This document shows, in pieces, positions 36,600 to 45,020 of a stretch of 64,000 nucleotides of DNA. The notes beneath the pieces were generated by a model. It saw nothing but the letters and a program-made list of their open reading frames with translations. It searched no databases and had not been told where the DNA came from. Within the stretch, counting starts at the first letter, position 1. Each line of letters opens with the position of its first letter. Both the position numbers and the translations under genes were made by a program. The stretch comes from an uncultured Collinsella sp. (GTDB lineage: Bacteria > Actinomycetota > Coriobacteriia > Coriobacteriales > Coriobacteriaceae), in assembly GCA_934667065.1 (NCBI GenBank), contig CAKULD010000001.1:186001-250000 (forward strand), in the 5' to 3' direction.

Positions 36600-37409
36600 C
36601 TACAGGGTCTGCTCGTTCAGGAAAACCAAGGTGGTTTCGGTTGAAAGCTCGGGGGCGTAGAGGTAACCGATGCTGAAGTTCGTGAGTTCGCTTGCGTCTT
36701 CGATCCTGCTTTCAGCCATCCAGCGCACCATGGAGCCGCGCGCCTTTTTGCTGGCGGTCGAGCGTTGGATGGGCTTGCCGTTGCGGACGCCTTCGCCAAA
36801 AAGGCACGTGATGGCTGTGGCGTCGGCTGCGAGGTGGGGCAAGACGGCCTTGGCGTACTCCACGCTGGCAAGGTTGACGACGGTGGTGCTGGAGCCTGTC
36901 GGCGCAATGACTGACGCAAGCTTGCCTGTCCAAAAAGCGTAGAGGTCCCAGGCACCATCGACGGCGAGCTTGGCGCACATTTCCAGGCGATACGGCTCAA
37001 CGGCGTGGAAGGGACGAATGCATCCGTACAGACCGGAGAGAATCCAAAGATGGCTCTGAAGCCAGGCGAGTTGCTCGGCATCCATGACCTCGGGTGCCAT
37101 GCTCTGGTATTGAATGCCGTGGTAGGCCATGATAGCGGGGGAGACGCGACGGGCGATATCGGGGTCGCAAAGATCGTCGTCCACAAGAACGGGCACAAAC
37201 TCATGCAGGGTGTCGAGGCATGGCTCCAATAGCTTGTCGCTCACGTTCCATAGGGTTTGCAAGCCGCCAGCGCCTTCGCTTCGCTCAATGTCCAACAGCG
37301 CTTGATGCAGCCGGGCGGTCTCGGGCACAAAGGGCGGAATACCCTGGACTCCGAAAGCATCTTGAGCCGCCCGCATCTGTTTGGCGGGGGAAATGATGAT
37401 TTGCAACAT
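36600..37409 (-). CDS. yaaA: YaaA (DUF328) peroxide-stress family protein
   Basis: Protein of 269 residues of the UPF0246 family; E. coli YaaA lowers free iron during peroxide stress and binds DNA. The start IIISPAKQM, the central YHGIQYQSM, WILSGLYGCIRPFHAVEPYRLEM and the Lys/Arg motif KARGSMVRWMAE are present. It is slightly longer than the E. coli protein. Isolated single gene, flanked on each side by a related hairpin repeat. GGAGGAAGG is the ribosome site. Confidence 0.9.
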   Translation of the reverse strand: MLQIIISPAKQMRAAQDAFGVQGIPPFVPETARLHQALLDIERSEGAGGLQTLWNVSDKLLEPCLDTLHEFVPVLVDDDLCDPDIARRVSPAIMAYHGIQYQSMAPEVMDAEQLAWLQSHLWILSGLYGCIRPFHAVEPYRLEMCAKLAVDGAWDLYAFWTGKLASVIAPTGSSTTVVNLASVEYAKAVLPHLAADATAITCLFGEGVRNGKPIQRSTASKKARGSMVRWMAESRIEDASELTNFSIGYLYAPELSTETTLVFLNEQTL

Positions 37410-37430
37410 GGAACCTTCCTCCCGCTAAAG

Positions 37431-37499
37431 AAGTTGCGGTGGAATACGGCCTGTTTTGGCTGTATGGGGGCCAGATTAGTCCGTATTTCACCGCAAGTT
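37431..37499. repeat. TTGCGGTG hairpin, copy 2
   Basis: Arms AAGTTGCGGTGGAATACGG (37431-37449) and CCGTATTTCACCGCAAGTT (37481-37499) pair with two mismatches. The loop starts CCTGTTTTGGCTGT, like the copy at 60503 (CTGTTTGGGCTGT). It is a diverged copy of the element at 36501. Confidence 0.8.
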
Positions 37500-37513
37500 A
37501 TGGGTGGGGCTGA

Positions 37514-38911
37514 TTAGGCGCGCTCGAGGAAGGCCTTGTAGCCGCGATAAGCCTCGTAGATGTCGGCCTTGTTGGCGACCTCCCACAGGGCGTGCATGGA
37601 CAGGACGGCCACGCCGGAGTCGATGACGTTCATGCCGTACTCGGCCATGATGTAGGCGATCGTGCCGCCGCCACCTGCGTTGACGCGACCGAGCTCGCAG
37701 GTCTGGAAGTCTACGCCGGCGTTATCCATGATGTCGCGGATGAGCGCCATGTACTCGGCGTCGGCGTCGTTGGAGCCACCCTTGCCGCGGCTACCCGTGT
37801 ACTTGTTAAAGCATAGGCCGCGACCCATGAAGGCAGCGTTCTTGGTCTCGAACTTGCTCGCGTAGCCCGGGTCGTAACCGGCGGACACGTCGGAGGAGAG
37901 CATGCGGCTGCGGGCGAGCGCGCGGCGCAGGGCCAGCGGGCTGTCCTCGCCGGCAAGCGTCATGATCTCGGCGACGGTGTTCTCGAAGAAGCGGCTCGTC
38001 ATGCCGGTGGCACCTACGGAGCCGATCTCCTCCTTGTCGACGATCAGCGTGATGCTCGTGCGCTCAACGTTGGCGACATCGATCTGGGCGAGCATGGACG
38101 GATAGGCGCAGACGCGGTCGTCGTGGCCATAGCCCAGAATCATGGAGCGGTCGAGGCCCATGTCGCGGGCGGGACCGGCGGGCACGACCTCGATCTCGGC
38201 GGAGAGGAAGTCCTCCTCCTCGACGTCGTACTGCTCCTTGAGGATGTCCAGGAACATCTGCTTGACGGGGTCCTTGGGGGCGTCCTTGTCGTCCTCGTCA
38301 AACTTGACGGGGCGGCCGCCCACGATGACGTCGAGGATCTCGGCGTCGACGGCGTCCTTGGCGGGCTTGGCCATCTGCTCGCTGGAAAGGTGAATCAGCA
38401 GGTCGGAGATGGTAAAGACCGGGTCGTCGACCTTGTCTCCGATGTTGATGTCGACGGTGGTGCCGTCCTTTTTGCAGATAACGCCCACGAGCGCGAGCGG
38501 GGAGGCGACCCAGTGATAGCTCTTGACACCACCATAGTAGTGCGTGTCGAGGTAGGCCATGTCGCCGGCCTCGAAGGCGGGGTTCTGCTTAAGGTCCAGG
38601 CGCGGCGAGTCCACGTGGGCGCCCAGGATGTTAAAGCCCTGCTCGAGCGGGGCGCAGCCCAGGTTGACGAGCATAAGGTCCTTGCCGTGGTTGGCGGCGT
38701 AGACCTTGTCGCCGGCCTTGAGCGTGCGGCCCTCGGCGATTACGGTCCCCAGATTGACGTAGCCCGCCTCCTCGGCCATCTTGATGCCGGTCTTGACGCA
38801 CAGGCGCTCGGTCTTGTTCTCGCTCAAAAACTGCTTATAGCCGCGGCAAAGCTCCTCGAGCTCTTCGATCTGCTGTGGCGTGTACTTTTTCCATGCGCAG
38901 GGACGCTCCAT
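37514..38911 (-). CDS. M18 family metalloaminopeptidase
   Basis: Zinc aminopeptidase of 465 residues acting on acidic or other N-terminal residues of peptides in the cytosol. Metal and catalytic positions fit the family: LGAHVDSPRLDLK (His and Asp), LIVDKEEIGS (Glu pair), GYGHDDRVCAYPS (Asp) and the C-terminal VLSMHALWEV (His). The ATG at 38911 follows AAAGGAG; the frame is open far upstream but that part has no family sequence. Length agrees with the bacterial aminopeptidase 1 group. Confidence 0.92.
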   Translation of the reverse strand: MERPCAWKKYTPQQIEELEELCRGYKQFLSENKTERLCVKTGIKMAEEAGYVNLGTVIAEGRTLKAGDKVYAANHGKDLMLVNLGCAPLEQGFNILGAHVDSPRLDLKQNPAFEAGDMAYLDTHYYGGVKSYHWVASPLALVGVICKKDGTTVDINIGDKVDDPVFTISDLLIHLSSEQMAKPAKDAVDAEILDVIVGGRPVKFDEDDKDAPKDPVKQMFLDILKEQYDVEEEDFLSAEIEVVPAGPARDMGLDRSMILGYGHDDRVCAYPSMLAQIDVANVERTSITLIVDKEEIGSVGATGMTSRFFENTVAEIMTLAGEDSPLALRRALARSRMLSSDVSAGYDPGYASKFETKNAAFMGRGLCFNKYTGSRGKGGSNDADAEYMALIRDIMDNAGVDFQTCELGRVNAGGGGTIAYIMAEYGMNVIDSGVAVLSMHALWEVANKADIYEAYRGYKAFLERA

Positions 38912-39077
38912 GACGCAGGCTCCTTTCGGATCGATCGTGCTGGTTGATGTACCGTGAGCCATCGTATCACGCGCGGGCTCGCGGCGGCAGGGGAGCCCGA
39001 TGTGCGGTGGCCGCGGGGCGGGGAGCGTGTAAACTGGTGTGAGCAAACCGTGCCCAGCCCAAAGCGAGGTATTCAAT

Positions 39078-41828
39078 ATGTCTGACAAGCGCCGCACCTT
39101 TGCCGTCATCGATGGCAACTCCCTCATGCACCGCGCCTTCCACGCCGTGCCGCCGACCATGAACGCGCCGGACGGTCGCCCGACCAACGCGATCTTCGGC
39201 TTCCTGAATATGTTCCTCAAGATGATCGACGCCTTCAATCCTGATGGCGTCGTCGTGGCGTTTGATAAGGGCAAACCGCGCGTGCGCATGGAAATGCTGC
39301 CGCAGTACAAGGCGCAGCGCCCGCCCATGGATCCCGACCTGCATACTCAGTTTCCCATGATCAAGGAGCTGCTCGCCGCACTCAACGTGCCGATTCTGCA
39401 GTCCGAGGGCTGGGAAGGCGACGATATTCTGGGCACCATGGCACGTCTGGGCGAGGAGGCCGGCTGCGACATGCTGCTGGTGACCGGCGACCGCGATATG
39501 TATCAGCTCGTTACCGAGCACGTCAACGTTGTGTCGACCCGCAAAGGCCTGTCCGACGTCGCGATTATGACGCCCGAGAGCGTGGACGATCTATATCACG
39601 GCATTACGCCGGCGCTCGTGCCCGATTTTTATGGCCTGAAGGGTGACACCTCCGATAACATCCCCGGCGTGCCGGGCATCGGCCCCAAAAAGGCGAGTGC
39701 GCTTATTGCGCAGTATGGCAGCCTGGACGAGGTTATCGCGCACGCCGACGAGGTTAAGGGCAAGATGGGCGAGAACCTGCGCGCGCACATCGACGACGCG
39801 CTGCTGAGCCGCAAGGTGGCGACCATTCGTACCGATGCGCCCGTCGAGCTCGATTTTGATGCGACGTCCTTCCCGGCGTTTTCTGCCGACGAGGTTTCCG
39901 CGGCGCTGGGCACGCTCGGCATTACGGCCATGCAGAACCGCTTCTTGGCGCTGATTGGCGGCGAGGGCGGGGCCGTGGGTGCGGCCAGTGTATTTGAGAT
40001 GCCTGCGATGGTGCGTGCCGCCGCCGGCGATGCCGAGGCACTCGGCGTCGTCGCGGCTGAGGTCTCCCGCGCGATTGAAGCCGGCGAGTGGGTCGCCGCC
40101 GTGGTGGACGACGACAAGGAAGAGGGCGCACTCTTTGGTCTGACGCGCACGCTGTGGCTGGCGACTTCCAAGGGCTTGTTCGCGCTCGAGGAGGGCGACG
40201 GCAGCGCGGCGGTCGAGGCTGAGGGCTTCAACGTTGTCCACGGTGTGATCGCCGGCGTGCTCGCGCGTCTGTTTATGGAGGGCCGTGTGGCGAGCCCGGA
40301 CATGAAGACGCTTCTGCACGAGCTTTCGCCCATCGATTCTTCTGAGCCCGAGCTCATGGATCCGCTCGCCGCCGATTCCACGCGCATTTTCGATACCGTG
40401 GTCGCTGCCTACCTGCTGGATTCCGACCGTTCCGAATTTGACGAGGCGTATCTGGCCGATGCCTATCTTCAGATGTCACTGCCTGCGGCCCGCGGCGCGG
40501 AAGGTGCCGGCGAGGACGCGCCCGTACCCGCTGCTCGCACGGCTGCCCTGACGCTGGCCCTGGTGGCCCCGCTGCGCGACCGCATGGCGCGCGAGAACGC
40601 TGCCAACGTGTTCGACGGCATCGAGATGCCGCTCGTGCCGGTGCTTGCCAAGATGGAGCGCGCGGGTATGCTCGTTGACCCCGATCGTCTGCACAATCTG
40701 TCCGAGGGCCTCGCAACCCAGATTGCCGCGGTCGAGCGCAACATTCGCGACCTGGCCGGTGATGAGACCTTCAATATCGGCAGCCCCATGCAGCTGTCGC
40801 ATGTGCTCTTTGACGTGATGGGCCTTCCGGCCAAGGGCCTCAAAAAGACCAAGCGCGGTTATTATTCGACCAATGCCAAGGTGCTGACCGACCTTGCGCA
40901 CGACCACGAGATCGTGCGCCTGATCTTGGACTGGCGTGAGAAGTCCAAGATCAAGTCGACCTATCTGGACACGCTGGGCCCGCTGCGCCGTGGCGACGGC
41001 CGCGTGCACACCACGTACAACCAGACCATCACCGCGACGGGACGTCTGTCCTCGAGTGACCCCAACCTGCAGAATATTCCGACGCGCTCGGAGTTGGGTC
41101 GTACCGTCAAGACGGCGTTCTCGGCGGGCGAGGGGAGCGTCTTTTTGGCGGTGGACTACTCGCAGATCGAGCTGCGCCTGCTCGCGCACCTTTCGGGCGA
41201 CGAGCACCTGGTGCGCGCCTTTAACGAGGGCGAGGACTTTCATGCCGAGACGGCCGCGCGCGTATTTGGCGTCCCGGTATCCGAGGTAACGCCCGACCTG
41301 CGCAGCCGCGCCAAGGCCGTGAACTTTGGCATCGTGTACGGCCAGCAGGCCTACGGTCTGTCGCAGTCGCTGCATATCTCGATGGCCGAGGCACGCGATA
41401 TGATCGATCGCTACTACGAGGCTTACCCCGGCGTGCGCACATTCCTGGACAACGTGGTGGCGCGTGCCAAGCAGACGGGGTATGCCGAGACCATGTATGG
41501 CCGCCGCCGTCACATTCCTGAGCTCAAGGCCAAAAACCCGCAGCTCCGCGGCTTTGGTGAGCGCACGGCCATGAACCATCCCATGCAGGGCACCGCGGCC
41601 GACATCATCAAGATCGCCATGGCCCGCGTAAGCCGCCGTCTGGAAGAAGAGGGCTTTGCCGCCCACATGATTCTGCAAGTACACGACGAACTGGACTTTG
41701 AGTGCCCCATCGACGAAGTCGAGCGCCTAACCACCATGGTCCGCGACGTCATGGAACACGTAGTAGACCTCCGCGTACCGTTGATCGCCGAAGCCAGCAC
41801 CGGCATAACCTGGGCCGACGCGAAATAG
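39078..41828 (+). CDS. polA: DNA polymerase I
   Basis: Repair and Okazaki-fragment polymerase of 916 residues. The 5'-nuclease domain covers about 1-300 (VIDGNSLMHRAFHA, GWEGDDILGTMA, TGDRDMYQLV, PGVPGIGPKKA). The region about 320-540 corresponds to the proofreading domain but lacks the usual D-x-E start, so 3'-5' activity is probably lost, as in many Gram-positive enzymes. The polymerase domain has motif A (VDYSQIELRLLAHLSG), motif B (RAKAVNFGIVYGQQAYG) and motif C (QVHDELDFE). The ATG at 39078 follows GCGAGG. A TAAACT -10-like element lies near 39029. Confidence 0.97.
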   Translation: MSDKRRTFAVIDGNSLMHRAFHAVPPTMNAPDGRPTNAIFGFLNMFLKMIDAFNPDGVVVAFDKGKPRVRMEMLPQYKAQRPPMDPDLHTQFPMIKELLAALNVPILQSEGWEGDDILGTMARLGEEAGCDMLLVTGDRDMYQLVTEHVNVVSTRKGLSDVAIMTPESVDDLYHGITPALVPDFYGLKGDTSDNIPGVPGIGPKKASALIAQYGSLDEVIAHADEVKGKMGENLRAHIDDALLSRKVATIRTDAPVELDFDATSFPAFSADEVSAALGTLGITAMQNRFLALIGGEGGAVGAASVFEMPAMVRAAAGDAEALGVVAAEVSRAIEAGEWVAAVVDDDKEEGALFGLTRTLWLATSKGLFALEEGDGSAAVEAEGFNVVHGVIAGVLARLFMEGRVASPDMKTLLHELSPIDSSEPELMDPLAADSTRIFDTVVAAYLLDSDRSEFDEAYLADAYLQMSLPAARGAEGAGEDAPVPAARTAALTLALVAPLRDRMARENAANVFDGIEMPLVPVLAKMERAGMLVDPDRLHNLSEGLATQIAAVERNIRDLAGDETFNIGSPMQLSHVLFDVMGLPAKGLKKTKRGYYSTNAKVLTDLAHDHEIVRLILDWREKSKIKSTYLDTLGPLRRGDGRVHTTYNQTITATGRLSSSDPNLQNIPTRSELGRTVKTAFSAGEGSVFLAVDYSQIELRLLAHLSGDEHLVRAFNEGEDFHAETAARVFGVPVSEVTPDLRSRAKAVNFGIVYGQQAYGLSQSLHISMAEARDMIDRYYEAYPGVRTFLDNVVARAKQTGYAETMYGRRRHIPELKAKNPQLRGFGERTAMNHPMQGTAADIIKIAMARVSRRLEEEGFAAHMILQVHDELDFECPIDEVERLTTMVRDVMEHVVDLRVPLIAEASTGITWADAK

Positions 41829-41885
41829 GGAAGCACTCCGTAAGGCAAGCTCGCCCAAGACGCAAGCCCTCACATACTTAAGATT

Positions 41886-41916
41886 TGGGACAAACACTAC
41901 TGATTAATTTGTCCCA
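41886..41916. repeat. TGGGACAAA hairpin, copy 1
   Basis: TGGGACAAA and TTTGTCCCA pair (9 bp) around CACTACTGATTAA. A related element lies at 55969-55999 with loop TAAACCCGATTAC; both loops share GATTA. Confidence 0.7.
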
Positions 41917-42032
41917 CAGTAACCAAAACAGAGGGGAGCCCCTCATCAGCAAGGAGCTCCCTTCATCCAATTAAATTCAGCCAAAGTATCTAGGCGCCAA
42001 GACACCATCTCGGCGGCAAGCGGGTGAACCTA

Positions 42033-42161
42033 GGGCCTGGCCGGGCGGCAGGGGTTAACTTTTCGTAGATTCCGCACGCAAAGAAAGCCACTTAATGTGG
42101 CTTTCGTCTTGCGCAGGACCTGACCGAGCGAAAAGTTAACCCCTGCCGCCCGGCCAGGCCC
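42033..42161. repeat. 33-bp perfect inverted repeat with inner hairpin
   Basis: Arms 42033-42065 (beginning GGGCCTGGCCGGGCGGC and ending TTAACTTTTCG) and 42129-42161 are exact complements. In the 63-base centre GAAAGCCAC and GTGGCTTTC (42083-42105) form a second stem. No open frame is present. The element looks like a MITE or REP-type insertion, or a structured RNA. Confidence 0.88.
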
Positions 42162-42171
42162 GATGAGATGG

Positions 42172-42999
42172 CTAACGAGCCGCCAAGATGGCGTCGATGA
42201 GCGTCAGTACGCCCCCGTCGTTGTTGCTCGGAATGCGCCACTTGGCATGCGCGTTCATATGCTCCTCGGCATTGTCGACGATAAAGCTGTGACCGACGCG
42301 CTCAAGCATGGGAATATCGTTGTAGGTATCGCCCACGGCGGCGGCATCGGCGATATCGATGCCGAGCTGTTCGCACAGATGTGCGACACCGGCGCCCTTG
42401 TCGACGCCCAGGTTCATAAAGTCGATCCACTCGCGACCGGCATTGGTGACATAGAGCTGGTCGCAGAACGCGGGGTTATAGGTTTCGCGGAACGCGGGCT
42501 CGGCATCGTAGGCAGGGAAGAAGATCGAGATCTTGTTGGACTCGATGTCGAGGCCCTCAAAAGTGTCGACGTAGTTGATCGTGTTGTAGTAGACGCTGAT
42601 CTCGTCGTGATACTGGTGGTCGCGGGCAAGCACGTAAAACTCGTCGTAGCAGCACAGCACGGGAACGGCGCGCGGGTCCTCCGAGGCACAGGCAAGCACC
42701 TGCTGGTACAGAGCCACGTCGATATTGCTCTTATAGATATAGTTGCCGCGATAGATGACGCAGGCACCGTTGTCCGGGCAAAACGCGAGGCGGTTCTTAA
42801 TGCCCTCGAACATTTCCTCGAGCTTGGGGGCCGGGCGTCCACTGGCGGGGCAGAATACGATGCCAGCGTCGGCGAGCTTGTCCAGACGCTCATCGAGGCC
42901 CTGAGGCAGCACGCGCTCGTCGGTGAGAAGCGTCTTGTCCATATCGACGGCGAGAATCTTAATGTTGCCGATATTGGCATCTGATTCGTAAGTTTGCAT
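42172..42999 (-). CDS. HAD superfamily IIB (Cof-type) phosphatase
   Basis: Phosphatase of 275 residues. HAD motif I is ILAVDMDKTLLT (nucleophile Asp), motif II PASGRPAPKL, motif III the Lys in VDKGAGVAHL and motif IV AVGDTYNDIPML. The cap insert between motifs II and III (about residues 85-190) marks type IIB, which acts on sugar phosphates, flavin nucleotides or similar. The substrate is unknown. GAAAGGCG precedes the ATG at 42999. Confidence 0.92.
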   Translation of the reverse strand: MQTYESDANIGNIKILAVDMDKTLLTDERVLPQGLDERLDKLADAGIVFCPASGRPAPKLEEMFEGIKNRLAFCPDNGACVIYRGNYIYKSNIDVALYQQVLACASEDPRAVPVLCCYDEFYVLARDHQYHDEISVYYNTINYVDTFEGLDIESNKISIFFPAYDAEPAFRETYNPAFCDQLYVTNAGREWIDFMNLGVDKGAGVAHLCEQLGIDIADAAAVGDTYNDIPMLERVGHSFIVDNAEEHMNAHAKWRIPSNNDGGVLTLIDAILAAR

Positions 43000-43109
43000 A
43001 AAAGCGCGCCTTTCGTTTCGAGATTGTTTCAGACGTTATAACCATTAACTAGTAGTCGGGCGTATTTTCGCAGGATTGACGCGTATTTGCACCACTCTTC
43101 ACAAAGTAA

Positions 43110-43124
43110 TGAAAAAACTTTTCA
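43110..43124. promoter_or_regulatory. Inverted repeat before the argG promoter
   Basis: TGAAAA-AAC-TTTTCA lies just upstream of the -35 region. It is somewhat like an ARG box (TGAAT...ATTCA) but not a convincing match, so ArgR binding is only a possibility. Confidence 0.25.
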
Positions 43125-43142
43125 GAAATTTGAATTTGTCGC

Positions 43143-43170
43143 TTGTGCAGCAAGCACTTTAGCGTATGAT
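43143..43170 (+). promoter_or_regulatory. Promoter of the argG leader transcript
   Basis: TTGTGC (43143-43148), 16 bases, TATGAT (43165-43170). Transcription would begin near 43177, about 97 bases before the leader ORF and 380 bases before argG. The spacer contains GCTTG-TGCAG-CAAGC. Confidence 0.5.
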
Positions 43171-43273
43171 AGCGACCATCAAAAACGGAGACGGCAAAAG
43201 CGCCGCTTACCGAGGAAAAGGTACCGTTTGCGATATATGAATTGCGCCCGGCGATACGTGAAAGGAGAGGCAG

Positions 43274-43348
43274 ATGCAGTTCGTAAAGATCATCACCACT
43301 GCAGACAATGCCATCCGACGCCAGCGCGCAATTTCCCGACGACGATAA
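43274..43348 (+). CDS. Arginine-rich leader peptide of argG
   Basis: A 24-codon ORF with an excellent ribosome site (AAAGGAGAGG, four bases before the ATG). It begins MQFVKIITTADNAI and ends RRQRAISRRR, so six of the last ten residues are Arg. Four of these use CGA, which is rare in the neighbouring genes. The last codons CGA CGA CGA TAA (43337-43348) sit inside the 5' arm of the possible terminator described for 43335-43413. Such Arg-codon runs are the hallmark of a leader peptide that senses charged tRNA-Arg by ribosome stalling. The peptide has no other apparent function. The ORF is too short for standard gene calling. Confidence 0.7.
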   Translation: MQFVKIITTADNAIRRQRAISRRR

Positions 43349-43413
43349 CAATCGTCTCTGTCCGCATGGGGCGAAATGCCTCAACAGAGTCATTTTGAGG
43401 TCGTCGGGTTTTT
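43335..43413 (+). promoter_or_regulatory. Candidate arginine attenuator before argG
   Basis: Structure one: CCCGACGAC (43335-43343) pairs with GTCGTCGGG (43400-43408), followed by TTTTT, which is a terminator with a long, internally folded loop (CCTCAA...TTGAGG, 43379-43400). Structure two: GACGAT (43341-43346) pairs with ATCGTC (43351-43356). The two cannot coexist because both use the leader's Arg codons. A ribosome stalled on these codons would block the terminator arm and let transcription reach argG. Inferred from base pairing only. Confidence 0.6.
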
Positions 43414-43554
43414 AGCACGACATAGCCGCATGTTTCTAGGGCATGCCTGTGCTGCATTCTGCTGAATAACCTGATATTGCACGGTTTTTGACCTCAGGGT
43501 GACTTGCAACTGACCGATGTTCTAACTAGCTACCAAGGGCGAAAGGAAACAGCC

Positions 43555-44781
43555 ATGAGCAAGGAAAAAGTCGTTCTCGCATATTCCGGTGGTCTTGATA
43601 CATCCGTATGTGTCAAGTGGCTGCAGGATGAGAAGAATCTCGATGTCGTTTGCGTCTGCGGCAACGTGGGCCAGGAGGAGACCGGCCTGGATGCCAAGAA
43701 GCAGAAGGCCCTCGACCTGGGCGTTCTGGACTGCCAGGTGCTCGACCTGCGCGATGAGTTCTCCGATGAGTTCCTGACCAAGGCCATCGCCGCCAACTCC
43801 ATGTACGAGAACAAGTACCCGCTGCTCTCCGCTCTGTCCCGCCCGCTGCTTGCCAAGAAGCTCGTCGAGGTCGCTCACGAGTTCGGAGCCACCTATGTCG
43901 CCCACGGCTGCACCGGCAAGGGCAACGACCAGGTCCGTTTTGAGGCTGCCGTCAAGGCCCTCGACCCTGAGCTCAAGGTTATCGCCCCGGTTCGTGAGTG
44001 GGATCTGAAGTGCCGTCCGGACGAGGTCGCCTACGCCCACGCCCACAACGTGCCGGTTCCCGAGGGTGCCAACGACAACCCCTATTCCATCGACGACAAC
44101 CTGTGGGGCCGCGCCATCGAGTGTGGTCACCTGGAGGATCCCTGGAACGAGCCGCTTGACGACGCCTGGGTTATGACCAAGAACCCCGAGGACACGCCCG
44201 ACACCCCGACCTACACCGAGATTGAGTTCGAGGCCGGCAAGCCCGTCGCCGTCGACGGCAAGAAGATGAAGCTCTCTGAGATCGTCATCGCCCTCAACAA
44301 GATCTCCGGCGACAACGGCTTTGGCCGTCTGGATCTGGTCGAGGATCGTCTGGTGGGCCTCAAGAGCCGCGAGTGCTACGAGGTTCCCGGCGCCCTGACG
44401 CTCATCACCGCCCACAAGGCGCTCGAGGATATCTGCGTCGAGGGTGACCTGCTCAAGACCAAGATCAAGCTCGAGCAGGATTGGGCTACCGCTGTGTACA
44501 ACGGCCAGTGGTATAGCCCGCTCAAGAACGCGCTCGACGCCTTTATGGCCGACACCCAGAAGTTCGTGACCGGCACCGTCCGTCTGAAGTTCTTTAAGGG
44601 CAACTGCCATGTCGTCGGCCGCAAGAGCCCGTTCAGCCTCTATGACTACGGTCTGGCCACCTACGACCGCGACACCACGTTTGACGAGAAGGCCAGCGCC
44701 GGCTTCATCGAGATCGACACGCTGTCGCTCAAGACGTGGGCTAAGGTCCAGGGTCCCAGCTCCGCTGCCGCCCAGGCCTAA
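43555..44781 (+). CDS. argG: Argininosuccinate synthase
   Basis: ATP-dependent enzyme of 408 residues that joins citrulline and aspartate. The N-type ATP pyrophosphatase loop AYSGGLDTSVCVKWLQ is at the start, followed by GCTGKGNDQVRFE, SIDDNLWGRAIECG and the C-terminal tetramerisation region. Length is normal. The ATG at 43555 follows GAAAGGAAAC. The 207-base leader between the Arg-rich ORF and this start is discussed as an attenuator. A strong terminator follows. Confidence 0.97.
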   Translation: MSKEKVVLAYSGGLDTSVCVKWLQDEKNLDVVCVCGNVGQEETGLDAKKQKALDLGVLDCQVLDLRDEFSDEFLTKAIAANSMYENKYPLLSALSRPLLAKKLVEVAHEFGATYVAHGCTGKGNDQVRFEAAVKALDPELKVIAPVREWDLKCRPDEVAYAHAHNVPVPEGANDNPYSIDDNLWGRAIECGHLEDPWNEPLDDAWVMTKNPEDTPDTPTYTEIEFEAGKPVAVDGKKMKLSEIVIALNKISGDNGFGRLDLVEDRLVGLKSRECYEVPGALTLITAHKALEDICVEGDLLKTKIKLEQDWATAVYNGQWYSPLKNALDAFMADTQKFVTGTVRLKFFKGNCHVVGRKSPFSLYDYGLATYDRDTTFDEKASAGFIEIDTLSLKTWAKVQGPSSAAAQA

Positions 44782-44938
44782 GGCTTCCTTCCTTCCCTTG
44801 GTATCCGCGCGGCCCATCCGCGTGATACATAACGGGCGCATGGGGTCCCTACCTTTCGTTATGCTTGCTGACACTTCTTAACATCGGTGGCCCCTACGTT
44901 CCGCCCGCATATATGATGCCGCATCTGCGGCTGAGTCC

Positions 44939-44972
44939 GAGCCCCGCCGGGGTTGTCCGGCGGGGCTCTTTC
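44939..44972 (+). terminator. Terminator after argG
   Basis: GAGCCCCGCCGG and CCGGCGGGGCTC form a 12-bp stem around GGTTGT, followed by TTTCT. The preceding 150 bases fold into two small hairpins (GTATCCGCG...CGCGTGATAC near 44800-44829 and ATAACG...CGTTAT near 44830-44863) and contain no gene. Confidence 0.88.
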
Positions 44973-45020
44973 TATCAATTTGACGGCCTTGTGCCTCTAT
45001 ATATCTGAGGAGTACCTACT

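Larger units (their letters stand above)
41829..42171. other. Gene-free stretch with three hairpins
   Basis: The 343 bases between polA and the HAD gene hold no gene. They contain TGGGACAAA...TTTGTCCCA (41886-41916), GGGGAGC...GCTCCCT near 41933-41962 as possible polA terminator, and the very long 33-bp inverted repeat at 42033-42161. Confidence 0.8.

Noticed and set aside
43087..43398. A 103-codon frame overlapping the argG leader ORF
   Set aside because: No ribosome site at its start, no recognisable sequence; the short Arg-rich ORF in another frame has the good ribosome site.
44882..44902. T-box-like GGTGGCCCC before the argG terminator
   Set aside because: It does not match the conserved T-box GGGTGG(N)ACCGCG pattern, lies downstream of argG, and no specifier loop or stem I is seen.
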